Source of the DNA: Rhodanobacteraceae bacterium
GTDB lineage: Bacteria; Pseudomonadota; Gammaproteobacteria; Xanthomonadales; SZUA-5
Assembly: GCA_024234055.1 (NCBI GenBank)
Contig: JACKOW010000009.1
Coordinates: 124,001 to 188,000 of the forward strand
Reading direction: 5' to 3'
Length of the DNA stretch: 64,000 bases
This document shows positions 32,869-41,924 of the stretch, in pieces. Both the position numbers and the translations under genes were made by a program. The first letter of the stretch is position 1; each line of letters starts with the position of its first letter. The notes beneath the pieces are model-generated. The model did not search any database, had not been told where the DNA came from, and worked only from the letters and a program-made list of their open reading frames with translations.

Positions 32869-33940
32869 TCTCGTCAGCCAGGCGCAAGAAGGCTTCGATC
32901 ACGTGCTGGCCGGTCTGGCCGGGCCTGGGGCCGCCGGAAAACAGCTCGCGCATGCGTCGGCTTTGCCATTGCACCTTGGGTTCGTTGCTGCGCTTGCCGT
33001 TGCCGAAGACTTCCAGGCCCAGCGGCGACACAAATCGATGCAGCTCGAAAAAGTAGCGCTCCTGTCCCGAGGTCAGGAAATCGAACACCGGCAGCGCGGA
33101 TTCGGCGGCATTGAGGGCTCGGCCGGCACGCTTTTCCCGCTCCTGAACCAGGCGCACGGCGCTGCCGGCAAAGGCGGCGAAGGGCTCAGCCACATTGGCG
33201 GTGTCGAGATCAGCGGCGAACAACATCAGACGGGTGTAGCGCGCCGTTTCCGGATCCAGATCCTCCTCGGCGCGTTCGGCCCTGAGCTCGGCCACCAGCT
33301 TGGGCGCCAATGACCCGCCAGAGGAAGCAACCTCGGCGGTATTGAAGAAATTGCGTGCGGCCGGGCGGGCATCGAAAGTGGATCCGGCGATCATCAGACT
33401 CAGCGCAACGAAGAACTCGCGATCCTGCTCGCGCGAAAAACCCACCTGATCCAGGATGCGACAGGCCTCGGCGATGCTGGCACGTTCATTGGCGCCGATG
33501 TCGTGCCAGAAGTCGGCGGCTTCGCGTTGGCGCAGGTCATGGCAGGTGGCAAAGAGCGCCAGCAACAGCCAGTCCTGCGCCCCCAGGGCTTGCCAGCCCA
33601 GTTGCAGCCGTGCCCGCGCCAGGCGTCCGTTGAGCAGTTCCAGCGCATGCTGTTCATTGTGATACTCGTGCAGATCACGGCCCCAGCTGCCGTGGCGCGA
33701 GGCCATGCGCACAAAACTCAGCGCCAGCGCATCCTGAGCTTTCTTCAGCAGCGGCCGCCATTCTTCACCAAAGGTCGACAGATAGGACTGCCCGACCTCC
33801 TGCATCACCGCAAACAAATCAGGCCGGCGCTCGCGCAAGGCTTCGGCAGCCTGGGCAACATCGCGCACCCGGTGCTCGCAGGCGTCTGCCGGGAACTGGC
33901 TGTCCAGGTCGAGCAAGGCGCTGGCGACATCGACTTGCAT
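32861..33940 (-). CDS. HD-domain-like protein
   Basis: A 359-residue soluble protein of unknown function. A metal-dependent HD-like centre is suggested by 'HEYHNEQHALELL' (about 91-103), 'ALFATCHDLRQREAADFWHD' (His-Asp, about 130-149) and 'LMLFAADLDTANVAEPF' (about 245-262). Such sites hydrolyse phosphodiesters or nucleotides in known HD proteins, but the match is by motif spacing only. The C-terminal 100 residues are helical and Arg-rich. Its end overlaps the GT-B gene by 8 bp. Confidence 0.6.
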   Translation of the reverse strand: MQVDVASALLDLDSQFPADACEHRVRDVAQAAEALRERRPDLFAVMQEVGQSYLSTFGEEWRPLLKKAQDALALSFVRMASRHGSWGRDLHEYHNEQHALELLNGRLARARLQLGWQALGAQDWLLLALFATCHDLRQREAADFWHDIGANERASIAEACRILDQVGFSREQDREFFVALSLMIAGSTFDARPAARNFFNTAEVASSGGSLAPKLVAELRAERAEEDLDPETARYTRLMLFAADLDTANVAEPFAAFAGSAVRLVQEREKRAGRALNAAESALPVFDFLTSGQERYFFELHRFVSPLGLEVFGNGKRSNEPKVQWQSRRMRELFSGGPRPGQTGQHVIEAFLRLADEIG

Positions 33941-34009
33941 GTGTGATCCGGCTTGCGTCCGAGGTTGGGTTCGTCCCGAGTATACGAGGCTGGAAGCGAC
34001 GCCGGCACC

Positions 34010-34696
34010 TCAGATCCAGCCGCGCTCGGCAAAGGAAACCGTGGCGCCGTCACCCACCACGACATGATCCAGCAGTCGGATTTCGACCAACGCCAGTGCC
34101 TGGCGCAGGCGTTCGGTCAGCTCGCGGTCGGCGGCGCTCGGTTCGGCAACGCCCGACGGATGGTTGTGGGCCACCACAACTGCCGCCGAGGCCAGCTTCA
34201 GGGCCCGCTTGACCACTTCTCCCACGTACACCGCCGCGCCGGTCAGGCCGCCATGAAACAGATCCTCGATGCCGATCACCTGATGCCGTGCATCCAGGAA
34301 CAGCGCCGAGAACACCTCCCGTTCGGCATCGCGCAGGCGCGCCTGAAAGACTTGATGCACATCTGCCGGTGCACCGATGGTGCCGCCCCGGCGCAGATTG
34401 CCGGCCCCGGCTCGTCGGCCGAGCTCTGCCGCCGCCTGCAGCACCGCCCATTTGGCCGGGCCGATGCCCAGGCCCGCGGGCAGCTCGCTCAGGGCCGCTG
34501 CCAGTGTGGCCCGCAATCCACCGCATTGCCGCAGCAGTTCACGGGCGCTGTCGACGGCGCTGCAGCCGCGGGTACCCGTACCCAGCAACAGGGCCAGCAG
34601 TTCGGCATCACTCAGGCGTTCGGCGCCCAGCGCGATCAGGCGCTCTCGCGGGCGCTCCTGATCGGGCCAGTCGTGGATGGGTCGATGGGTGTTCAT
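34010..34696 (-). CDS. radC: RadC family JAB-domain protein
   Basis: A 228-residue protein. The N-terminal helix-hairpin-helix part ('PRERLIALGAERLSDAELLALLLGTGTRGCSA') is followed by a JAB/MPN-type metalloprotein domain. Its signature 'VVAHNHPSGVAEPSAADRELT' (H-x-H-P-x-G-x8-D) lies at about 172-192. RadC was named for a repair phenotype that later proved indirect, so the role is unsettled. I start at ATG 34694-34696; the longer frame matches nothing. It is divergent from coaBC, an arrangement conserved in many gammaproteobacteria. Confidence 0.92.
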   Translation of the reverse strand: MNTHRPIHDWPDQERPRERLIALGAERLSDAELLALLLGTGTRGCSAVDSARELLRQCGGLRATLAAALSELPAGLGIGPAKWAVLQAAAELGRRAGAGNLRRGGTIGAPADVHQVFQARLRDAEREVFSALFLDARHQVIGIEDLFHGGLTGAAVYVGEVVKRALKLASAAVVVAHNHPSGVAEPSAADRELTERLRQALALVEIRLLDHVVVGDGATVSFAERGWI

Positions 34697-34815
34697 GGGC
34701 AGGTCCTGAGATCGGGAGCGGCCAGCATGGGCGCGCAGCCTTCCCGGGGGCGATCCGGCAATCGCGCAATTTCCGGTAGTCTTGTGCTGATTGTGCTGTA
34801 GGAATTTTCCGACGC

Positions 34816-36015
34816 GTGGCAGAGCTTTCGACAATGCGGCTGGTTCTGGGGGTGGGAGCGGGCATCGCCGCCTACAAGTGCGCCGAACTGGTGCGCCGGG
34901 TGCGCGAACAGGGTGCCGAAGTGCAGGTGGTGATGACCGACTCGGCGCGGCACTTTGTCGGTGCGGCTACCTTCCAGGCACTCTCCGGCCGTGCCGTGCG
35001 CAGCAGCCTTTGGGATGAGTCGGCAGAAGCGGCGATGGGGCATATCGAACTGGCACGCTGGGCCAGCCAGATCGTGATTGCCCCGGCTACCGCCGATCTG
35101 ATGGCTCGGTTGCGCGCCGGCATTGCCGACGATCTGTTGACCACGCTGTGTCTGGCCAGCGCCGCGCCGGTAGCGCTGGCGCCGGCGATGAATGCGCAGA
35201 TGTGGGCGCATCCCTCGGTACAGGACAATCTGCAGGTGTTGGTGCAGCGCGGCTTGCAGATCATCGGCCCTGGCTTCGGGGATCAGGCCTGCGGCGATGT
35301 CGGGGCCGGACGCATGGCCGAGCCGGCAGAGATCATCGATGCGCTGATCGGCGCAGTGCCGCAAAGTCTGTCGGGGCGCAGGGTGGTGGTCAGCGCAGGG
35401 CCGACCTTCGAGGATCTGGACCCGGTGCGCTTTCTCGGCAATCGCAGCTCCGGCAAGATGGGTTTCGCCATCGCCGCGGCTGCTCGTGCCGCGGGCGCCC
35501 GAGTCCAGCTGATTGCCGGTCCGGTGCATCTGCCGACGCCGGCGGGTTGTGAGCGCATCGACGTGCGCAGTGCCTTGCAGATGTACGAGGCGGTCATGAA
35601 CGCGGCGGCCGGCGCCGATGTATACATCGGTGCGGCGGCGGTGGCTGACTATCGTCCGGCCGAGGCAGCCGAGCACAAGATCAAGAAGGGTGCCGAGAGC
35701 ATGGCCCTGGCGCTGGTGCGCAATCCGGACATCATTGCCGAACTGGCGCGTGCAGCGCGGCCCCGCCTGCTGGTGGGGTTTGCCGCGGAAACCCGGGATG
35801 TACTGGAGTACGCCCGTGGCAAGCTAGAGGCCAAGGGTCTGGACCTGATCGTCGCCAATCGGGTGGGACCGGATGCCGCCTTCGATCGAGATGACAACGC
35901 TCTGACCGTGATCTCTGCCGACGGCGTCAGTGAACTGGGCAGTGGCAGCAAGCGCGAGCTGGCGGCGCGCCTGATCCGCTTGATCGGTCAGCGGCTGGAG
36001 GCCGGCACGGCATGA
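34816..36015 (+). CDS. coaBC: Bifunctional CoaBC (Dfp), coenzyme A biosynthesis
   Basis: A 399-residue two-step enzyme. The N-terminal CoaC half decarboxylates phosphopantothenoyl-cysteine with FMN: 'LGVGAGIAAYKCAELVRRV', catalytic His in 'AAMGHIELARWA', 'APAMNAQMWAHPS' and the Cys loop 'ACGDVGAGRMAEP'. The CoaB half joins cysteine with CTP: 'VSAGPTFEDLDPVRFLGNRSSGKMGFAIA' and 'GAAAVADYRPAEAAEHKIKK'. The start is GTG 34816, with AGGAA about 11 bases upstream; ATG 34834 is an alternative. It overlaps dut by 4 bases (ATGA). Confidence 0.95.
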   Translation: MAELSTMRLVLGVGAGIAAYKCAELVRRVREQGAEVQVVMTDSARHFVGAATFQALSGRAVRSSLWDESAEAAMGHIELARWASQIVIAPATADLMARLRAGIADDLLTTLCLASAAPVALAPAMNAQMWAHPSVQDNLQVLVQRGLQIIGPGFGDQACGDVGAGRMAEPAEIIDALIGAVPQSLSGRRVVVSAGPTFEDLDPVRFLGNRSSGKMGFAIAAAARAAGARVQLIAGPVHLPTPAGCERIDVRSALQMYEAVMNAAAGADVYIGAAAVADYRPAEAAEHKIKKGAESMALALVRNPDIIAELARAARPRLLVGFAAETRDVLEYARGKLEAKGLDLIVANRVGPDAAFDRDDNALTVISADGVSELGSGSKRELAARLIRLIGQRLEAGTA

Positions 36016-36479
36016 TCAGCAGCCCCCTGGATCTGGCCGTCAGGATTCTGGATGCGCGCCTGGGCACGCTTTGGCCGCTGCCGGCCTATGCCACTGACGG
36101 ATCGGCAGGGCTTGATCTGCGGGCCTGTCTGCAGGCGCCGTTGACGCTGGCGCCGGGTGCCAGTGAGCTGATCTCCAGCGGCATGGCCATCCATATCGCC
36201 GATCCCGCCGTGGCGGCGTTGATCCTGCCGCGCTCCGGCCTCGGCGCTCGCCACGGCATTGTGCTCGGCAATCTGGTCGGTCTGATCGATTCCGACTATC
36301 AGGGGCCACTGATGGTGTCGTGCTGGAACCGATCCGACCAGCCCTTTAGTATTGCGCCGGGCGATCGCATCGCGCAGATGATTCTGGTGCCCGTGCTGCA
36401 GGCCAGCTTGCGGGTGGTCGACGGTTTCGATGCCACAGAACGCGGGAGCGGTGGCTTTGGACACAGCGGGCGCAGCTGA
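36012..36479 (+). CDS. dut: dUTP diphosphatase
   Basis: A 155-residue trimeric dUTPase that lowers dUTP and makes dUMP for thymidylate synthesis. All five motifs are present: 'ATDGSAGLDLRACL' (about 28-41), 'LPRSGLGARHGIVLGN', 'GLIDSDYQGPLMVSCWN', 'PGDRIAQMILVPV' and the C-terminal 'ERGSGGFGHSGRS'. The ATGA overlap with coaBC shows translational coupling. The order coaBC-dut-algC is the same as in pseudomonads. Confidence 0.96.
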   Translation: MISSPLDLAVRILDARLGTLWPLPAYATDGSAGLDLRACLQAPLTLAPGASELISSGMAIHIADPAVAALILPRSGLGARHGIVLGNLVGLIDSDYQGPLMVSCWNRSDQPFSIAPGDRIAQMILVPVLQASLRVVDGFDATERGSGGFGHSGRS

Positions 36480-36555
36480 GCGAGACTAGGCGCATTCCAG
36501 GCCGGTCGAAGGATCGGATTCAGCAGCATCAAGCCAATCAGGATTCCCTGCCAGC

Positions 36556-39012
36556 GTGCCATCGATGCGCAATCTTCTCTCAAAGCTGAAAGATGCCACT
36601 GCAGCCAGGCCCGGCGCCAAGGGCGCGAAATTCGATGTGCGCCAGATTCTGGCGCCGGTCGGTTTGGCCCTGCTGCTCAGTGTGGGCGCCCTGTTTCTGT
36701 TTCAGACCTGGCAGGCCTGGACTACCGAGTCCCTGCAAGGCGAAGCCGATCGCGTGGTGGCGCAGGCTCGCCAGAGCATCGGCGGATTTGTCTCCGAGCG
36801 CCAACGTCAGTTGAGTGCAGCCTTGTTGCATCCCGAAATCGCTCGCTATTTCGCCAGCGGCAGTTCGGGTGACGCCACTCGGGCGCTTGCCGCGATCCGG
36901 GAGAACATGCCTGAGGTGAGCGATGGCCGCTTCGTCGGCGCCGACGTGCTCGACGAGATCGGCGACGATATCGGCGGTTTTGGCTATGCCAACGCCGAGA
37001 TGCTGCTCAGCGCTGCACGCCTGGGGGCACCGGCACCGGCGCAGGTCCACGGTGTGCGTGGCGGCCCGCTCGAGCTGGTCCTGGTCAACCCCGTCAACAA
37101 TGGCGGCAGCATCGTTGGTTTCGCATTGATCAAGCTGCCCTATGAGCCGCTGAGGACCAGTTTCGAGCAGATCTCCACCGGCGGCCTGCAATTGGCGTTG
37201 CTGCAGGGCGAAGTGGGCAATTCCGGCGTACTTGAGGGCAGCCCGGAAGCGATTGCCAATACCGCAGCCGTGCCCGGGGCCATGCTGCGCATCGGTTATC
37301 GGATTCCACCGCCGCTGATCGTGCTGGGGCCGGAGAGCGCCTTGGGCAATCTGGTGGCTGCCATCATCAGTTTGCTCGCTGCGATCCTGGTCATCGTCTG
37401 GCGCACGCGTCCAGAATTGCTGGAACGCCTGTTGCACCCGTCGCGCGCGGGCGCGCCCAAGGAAGTGACGCTGGGGGAGCGTTTGAAAGTCGAGGCAGCC
37501 GCGAAGGAGGACAAGTTGGCAGCGGCCAGGCAGGCGCCGACGGAAGCCGCTGCCGGCCCGGCCGCAGTCGCGGCGGCGTCCACGGCCCCGCCTATGGCTC
37601 CACCCAAACCGGTCAAGGCTGCATCGTCGAAGGCCGGGGGTGTGCTTGATCGCAGCATCTTCCGCGCCTACGACATCCGCGGTGTGGTAGGAAAGACCCT
37701 GACTCCCGCCATCGCCCAGCAAATTGGGCACGCGGTGGGTTCAGAAGTGCGCGCACGGGGTCTGCAGACGGTGCTGGTGGGTCGCGATGGTCGACTCAGC
37801 GGTCCGGACATGGCCGACGCCGTGGTCCAGGGCTTGCTGGCTGCCGGCTGTGATGTCATCGACATCGGCGCGGTGCCCACACCGGTGCTGTATTTCGCCA
37901 CGCATGACCTCAGCGCGGGCTCGGGCATCATGGTGACAGGCAGCCACAATCCGCCCGACTACAACGGCTTCAAGATCATGATCGGCGGCGACACGCTGGC
38001 CGAGCAGGACATCCAGTCTCTCTATGACCGCATCGTCGACGATCGTCTGGAATCGGGGCGCGGCGCGCTCACCCAGATGGATCTGGTCGAGAACTACATC
38101 GAGCGGATTTCCGGCGATATCCAGCTGGAGAGTCCGCTCAAGGTGGTCATCGACTGCGGAAACGGCATCGCCGGCGGTATCGCGCCGCGTTTGTTCGAGG
38201 AAATCGGCTGTGAGGTCATGCCGCTGTATTGCGAGGTTGATGGCAACTTCCCGAATCATCATCCGGATCCCAGTGATCCGCACAATCTGGAAGACTTGAT
38301 CCTCACCGTGCGCCAGCTCAAGGCCGACATCGGTCTGGCCTTCGATGGCGACGGCGACCGCCTCGGCGTGGTCACTGCCGCCGGCAAGATCGTCTATCCC
38401 GACCGCTTGCTGATGCTGTTTGCCCGCGACGTGCTGACCCGCGCGCCGGGTGCCACGATCATCTACGACGTCAAGTGCACCGGTCATCTGTCTGGCGTGA
38501 TCCTCGGTCATGGCGGTAGCCCGGTCATGTGGAAAACCGGGCATTCGCTGATCAAGAAGAAGATGAAGGAGACTCAGGCCGAACTGGCGGGTGAAATGAG
38601 TGGCCACTTCTTCTTCAAGGAACGCTGGTACGGATTCGATGATGGCCTGTACGCGGGCTGTCGCCTGCTCGAGATCATCGCCGCTGATGGCCGTGATCCG
38701 GAGGAGATCTTTGCCGAGTTGCCGCAGGGCGTGAGCACCCCCGAGCTCAAGATCGACATGCCGGAAGGTGCTCACTATCGCTTCATGGAGAAGTTCCGCG
38801 AGCGGGCCAAGTTCGATGGCGCGCGGGTCACCCTGATCGACGGTGTGCGCGCTGACTGGCCCGACGGTTGGGGGCTGGTGCGCTGTTCCAACACCACGCC
38901 TTGTCTGGTGCTGCGCTTTGATGCTGCCGATGGTGATGCCCTGTCCCGCATCCAGGGGCTGTTCCGGGCCCAGTTGCTGGCGCTGGATGCCAAACTGGTA
39001 CTGCCGTTCTAG
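36556..39012 (+). CDS. algC: Phosphomannomutase/phosphoglucomutase with membrane sensor-like N-terminus
   Basis: An 818-residue fusion. Residues 1-300: a cytoplasmic basic start, a membrane helix (about 30-50), an extracytoplasmic PDC-like domain, a second helix ('LGNLVAAIISLLAAILVIVW') and an Ala/Pro linker. Residues about 355-818 are a complete alpha-D-phosphohexomutase: phosphoserine loop 'MVTGSHNPPDYNG', metal loop 'FDGDGDRLGV', sugar loop 'GEMSGHFFFKERW' and phosphate loop 'RCSNTTPCLVLRF'. It should interconvert Man-6-P/Man-1-P and Glc-6-P/Glc-1-P for polysaccharide and LPS precursors. The start is GTG 36556 or ATG 36565. Long forms of AlgC are known in pseudomonads. Confidence 0.92.
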   Translation: MPSMRNLLSKLKDATAARPGAKGAKFDVRQILAPVGLALLLSVGALFLFQTWQAWTTESLQGEADRVVAQARQSIGGFVSERQRQLSAALLHPEIARYFASGSSGDATRALAAIRENMPEVSDGRFVGADVLDEIGDDIGGFGYANAEMLLSAARLGAPAPAQVHGVRGGPLELVLVNPVNNGGSIVGFALIKLPYEPLRTSFEQISTGGLQLALLQGEVGNSGVLEGSPEAIANTAAVPGAMLRIGYRIPPPLIVLGPESALGNLVAAIISLLAAILVIVWRTRPELLERLLHPSRAGAPKEVTLGERLKVEAAAKEDKLAAARQAPTEAAAGPAAVAAASTAPPMAPPKPVKAASSKAGGVLDRSIFRAYDIRGVVGKTLTPAIAQQIGHAVGSEVRARGLQTVLVGRDGRLSGPDMADAVVQGLLAAGCDVIDIGAVPTPVLYFATHDLSAGSGIMVTGSHNPPDYNGFKIMIGGDTLAEQDIQSLYDRIVDDRLESGRGALTQMDLVENYIERISGDIQLESPLKVVIDCGNGIAGGIAPRLFEEIGCEVMPLYCEVDGNFPNHHPDPSDPHNLEDLILTVRQLKADIGLAFDGDGDRLGVVTAAGKIVYPDRLLMLFARDVLTRAPGATIIYDVKCTGHLSGVILGHGGSPVMWKTGHSLIKKKMKETQAELAGEMSGHFFFKERWYGFDDGLYAGCRLLEIIAADGRDPEEIFAELPQGVSTPELKIDMPEGAHYRFMEKFRERAKFDGARVTLIDGVRADWPDGWGLVRCSNTTPCLVLRFDAADGDALSRIQGLFRAQLLALDAKLVLPF

Positions 39013-39026
39013 TGACCGCCAGCCGC

Positions 39027-39449
39027 CTATCCGTCCCGCCAGGCGCGCAGCGCCCTCATGCCCTCGTTCATGGCCCGGTCAAGTGTGCCGAGCAGAGCCG
39101 GATTCAGGATCAGCGACTGAGGGTCGCTCTCCAGCTGTGCCGCCAGTCGCGATAGCGCGATCAAGCCTATCGAGCCGGCGCCGCCCTTGAGGGAGTGCGC
39201 CAGCGTCTTCACCTCGGGCCAGCGTTGATCTGCCATGGCTTGCTCCAGCGCTGCCAGTTGGCCCTGACGCTTGGCTTCGAATCGCTCCATCAGCTGGTCG
39301 AGCAGACCAGGCTTGACCCGGTCCAGCAGTCGCAATTCGTCCAGTGTCTCGTAATCCAGGATGGCAGGGTCAGACGGGTCCAGGGATGCGGCCAAGGGAG
39401 TGGCTCCGGTGTCAGTACTCGCCCATGCTAGCCTCTGCCGAGCCATCAT
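39027..39449 (-). CDS. Hpt domain phosphotransfer protein
   Basis: A 140-residue protein with a C-terminal four-helix Hpt domain. 'LAHSLKGGAGSIGLIALSRLAAQLE' carries the phospho-accepting His (about residue 85). The N-terminal part is short and Asp-rich. The start is uncertain: paired ATGs at 39444-39449 are used here, but the frame is open to 39539. It is divergent from the hybrid histidine kinase and is its likely phosphorelay partner. Its stop is 15 bases from the convergent algC stop. Confidence 0.75.
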   Translation of the reverse strand: MMARQRLAWASTDTGATPLAASLDPSDPAILDYETLDELRLLDRVKPGLLDQLMERFEAKRQGQLAALEQAMADQRWPEVKTLAHSLKGGAGSIGLIALSRLAAQLESDPQSLILNPALLGTLDRAMNEGMRALRAWRDG

Positions 39450-39560
39450 GGCTAAGTCAATGGACGCCTCCTCCGGGACGGCCTGCCAGGAAAGGACCGA
39501 TGACGGAATCCACATGCCGCCCACCTCAGGTCGCCCCAATTCATCGAGCCGGCCGGTGCC

Positions 39561-41924
39561 ATGTCGGCTAGGCCCGCCACGGGTAGTGCTCGGCTGCGGG
39601 ATCAGCTCGGTACCTGGCTGATTGCCGTCTGCGGGTTGCCGCTGGTGCTGTTTGCCTGGTCATACGGGATGCTGGAAAGCCGGCATCTGGTGTCGGTGCA
39701 TCAGGCCAGGCTGGATGCCGCTGCACAAACGGCCGCGGCGGCCTTGGACCAGTATCTGACGCTGCACATGGCGGCCATCGAGTATCTGGCCGACTACCAG
39801 TCCAGGTTCGATGTCGAGCCCATTTCGCTGTCACGTGATCTGGCATCGATGCGACAGCGCTTTCCTGGCTTCCTGACCATGCTGCGCACCGACGCCGACG
39901 GCTTTCTGCGGGCTGTAGCCAGCGGTCGCACCCTCCAGGAAGATCTGGACTATGTGGCGGTCAAGCGTTCGGTGACCGACCGGTCCTATTTCCAGGTGCC
40001 CCGTGACAGCGGCCAGAGCTACATCTCCGATGTCTTTCAGGGCCGTGGTCTGGGCACCGACATCATTGTCGCCATCGCCGCGCCGGTATCCCTCGATCAA
40101 CAATTTGCCGGGGTGGTCCAGGGCGCCCTGCGCATTGCCAACTTTGACCGGGTTGTCGAGCGACTGAATCTGGCAGAGGAAGGGCTGTCGCTTGACGTCG
40201 TGGACCGTGGTGGCGCCGTGGTTTATTCCAATGGCGCCGCGCCTCGGCCGCTGATGCGGATAGAGCCGGAACCGACAGGCGGTGACGATACGCGGCCCGA
40301 CGCCTTGGACCATGAGCCTCCTCGGTTCTCCTCGGTGTCCCAGCTGGGAATGCTCGGTTGGCAGGTGATCGTGCGCTCGCCGGGCACGGCCATCGCCCAG
40401 TCGCGCCGGCAGCTGCAGTGGCTGATCGCTGCGATTGCGCTGGTGGGCATGCTTGCGATCTGGTTGGCCATTGGCCGAGTCGTCGCCCTGATCGCGCGGC
40501 CGCTGGAGTTGATCAAGCAGGATATCGATCGTCTGGATGTGCAAAGCGAGGTCGGCATCCCGGAACTGGAAGCCCTTCCGGCCGGCGCTTCGGTCGAAGT
40601 GCACTCCATGCGCGAGGGCCTGCTGCATCTGGCCGAGCGCCTGTCGGAAGCGCGCCGCGGCTGGATCGAGGCCATGGCGGCGCGGGCGCGCTCGCACGCG
40701 GATCTGGAACGTGTGGTGGCCGAGCGCGAGAACTACATCGCTCAGCAAACCCATGAACTCAAACGGGCGCTGGCCGCGGCGGAGTCGGCCAGCGTGGCCA
40801 AGGACCAGTTGCTGGCCAACACCAGCCATGAGATTCGCACGCCGCTGAACGGCATCATCGGTACCACCGAACTGCTGCTGCGGGAAGACTTGGCTCCCGC
40901 CCACAAACAGCGACTGCAGACCTTGCTGGGAAGTGCCGAGGGTCTGATGGCGTTGCTCAACGACCTGCTCGATCTGGCCAGGGCCGATCGTCAGCAGGCG
41001 CCGCTGGTGACCCAGGCGGCGGTTCTGAGCGAAATCGTGGAATCGGTGCTCGACAGTCTCAAGCCACTGGCCGAGCAACGCGGTTTGCAACTGCAACTGG
41101 AGGCTGCCGATCCGCGCTTGCCTCGAAGGGTCAGGGTTGACCCCTTGCGCCTGCGGCAGATTCTGCTGAACCTGACTGCCAACGCCATCAAGTTCACTGA
41201 GGTCGGCAGTGTGCGCATCGTCCTCGAAGCGGCGGCGCCGGGCCAGGTGCGTTTCAGCGTGATCGATACCGGCATCGGCATACGCCCGGAAGATCGCGAG
41301 CGCATCTTCGAGCCCTTCGTCCAGGTGGATGCATCCTCCAGCCGACGATTCCAGGGTACCGGCCTCGGCTTGACCATCACCCGGCATTGGGTCAACGCCA
41401 TGGGCGGTACTCTGAACGTCGAGAACGCGCCCGGAGGCGGCAGCTGTTTCAGCTTCACGCTGGCGCTGGAATCGACGCCGGAAGATACCGTGGCGACCGA
41501 GAGCGTCCCGGCCGAGCCCTCGAAGGGCTTTCCGGGCAAGGTCCTGGTCGTCGATGACGTCGACGTCAATCGCGATGTGGCCTTGGCGCAACTGCAGGCA
41601 CTGGGGCTGGAGAGTGTGGCGGCGGATGGCGGCGCACAGGCCGTCGCCATGGTTGCGGAGGGCGATTTCGACCTGATCCTGCTTGATTGCCAGATGCCGG
41701 GAATGGATGGCTATGCCACGGCAGCGGCGATTCGCCGCATGGCCATCGCGCGGCAACCGAAGATTGTGGCGGTCACCGCCAACGCCCAGCCGGGTGAGCG
41801 CGAGCGCTGCCTGGCGGCTGGCATGGACGACTATCTGGCCAAACCGGTGAGGCTGGTCCATCTGCGGCAGTTGTTTCAGCGGCTGAGCGCCGCTGATGAT
41901 GGGGCAGGTATCATCGGCGAATGA
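39561..41924 (+). CDS. Hybrid sensor histidine kinase
   Basis: A 787-residue membrane kinase. Order: helix (about 18-38), PDC/Cache-type periplasmic sensor (about 40-280, 'DRSYFQVPRDSGQSYISDVF'), second helix ('WLIAAIALVGMLAIWLAIG'), HAMP-like linker and coiled coil, then HisKA with 'LANTSHEIRTPLNGIIG'. The HATPase follows with 'NLTANAIKFTE', 'VIDTGIGIRPEDRERIFEPF' and 'GTGLGLTI', and the C-terminal receiver domain has its Asp in 'DLILLDCQMPGMDGY'. The receiver and the divergent Hpt gene suggest a multistep relay whose output regulator is elsewhere. The signal is unknown. The last codons overlap the RlmI-like gene (ATGA). Confidence 0.92.
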   Translation: MSARPATGSARLRDQLGTWLIAVCGLPLVLFAWSYGMLESRHLVSVHQARLDAAAQTAAAALDQYLTLHMAAIEYLADYQSRFDVEPISLSRDLASMRQRFPGFLTMLRTDADGFLRAVASGRTLQEDLDYVAVKRSVTDRSYFQVPRDSGQSYISDVFQGRGLGTDIIVAIAAPVSLDQQFAGVVQGALRIANFDRVVERLNLAEEGLSLDVVDRGGAVVYSNGAAPRPLMRIEPEPTGGDDTRPDALDHEPPRFSSVSQLGMLGWQVIVRSPGTAIAQSRRQLQWLIAAIALVGMLAIWLAIGRVVALIARPLELIKQDIDRLDVQSEVGIPELEALPAGASVEVHSMREGLLHLAERLSEARRGWIEAMAARARSHADLERVVAERENYIAQQTHELKRALAAAESASVAKDQLLANTSHEIRTPLNGIIGTTELLLREDLAPAHKQRLQTLLGSAEGLMALLNDLLDLARADRQQAPLVTQAAVLSEIVESVLDSLKPLAEQRGLQLQLEAADPRLPRRVRVDPLRLRQILLNLTANAIKFTEVGSVRIVLEAAAPGQVRFSVIDTGIGIRPEDRERIFEPFVQVDASSSRRFQGTGLGLTITRHWVNAMGGTLNVENAPGGGSCFSFTLALESTPEDTVATESVPAEPSKGFPGKVLVVDDVDVNRDVALAQLQALGLESVAADGGAQAVAMVAEGDFDLILLDCQMPGMDGYATAAAIRRMAIARQPKIVAVTANAQPGERERCLAAGMDDYLAKPVRLVHLRQLFQRLSAADDGAGIIGE

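Noticed and set aside
39831..41861. A 676-codon frame antisense to the hybrid histidine kinase
   Set aside because: Low-complexity Gln/His/Arg/Gly composition and no start signal; the sense strand has a complete, motif-rich kinase.
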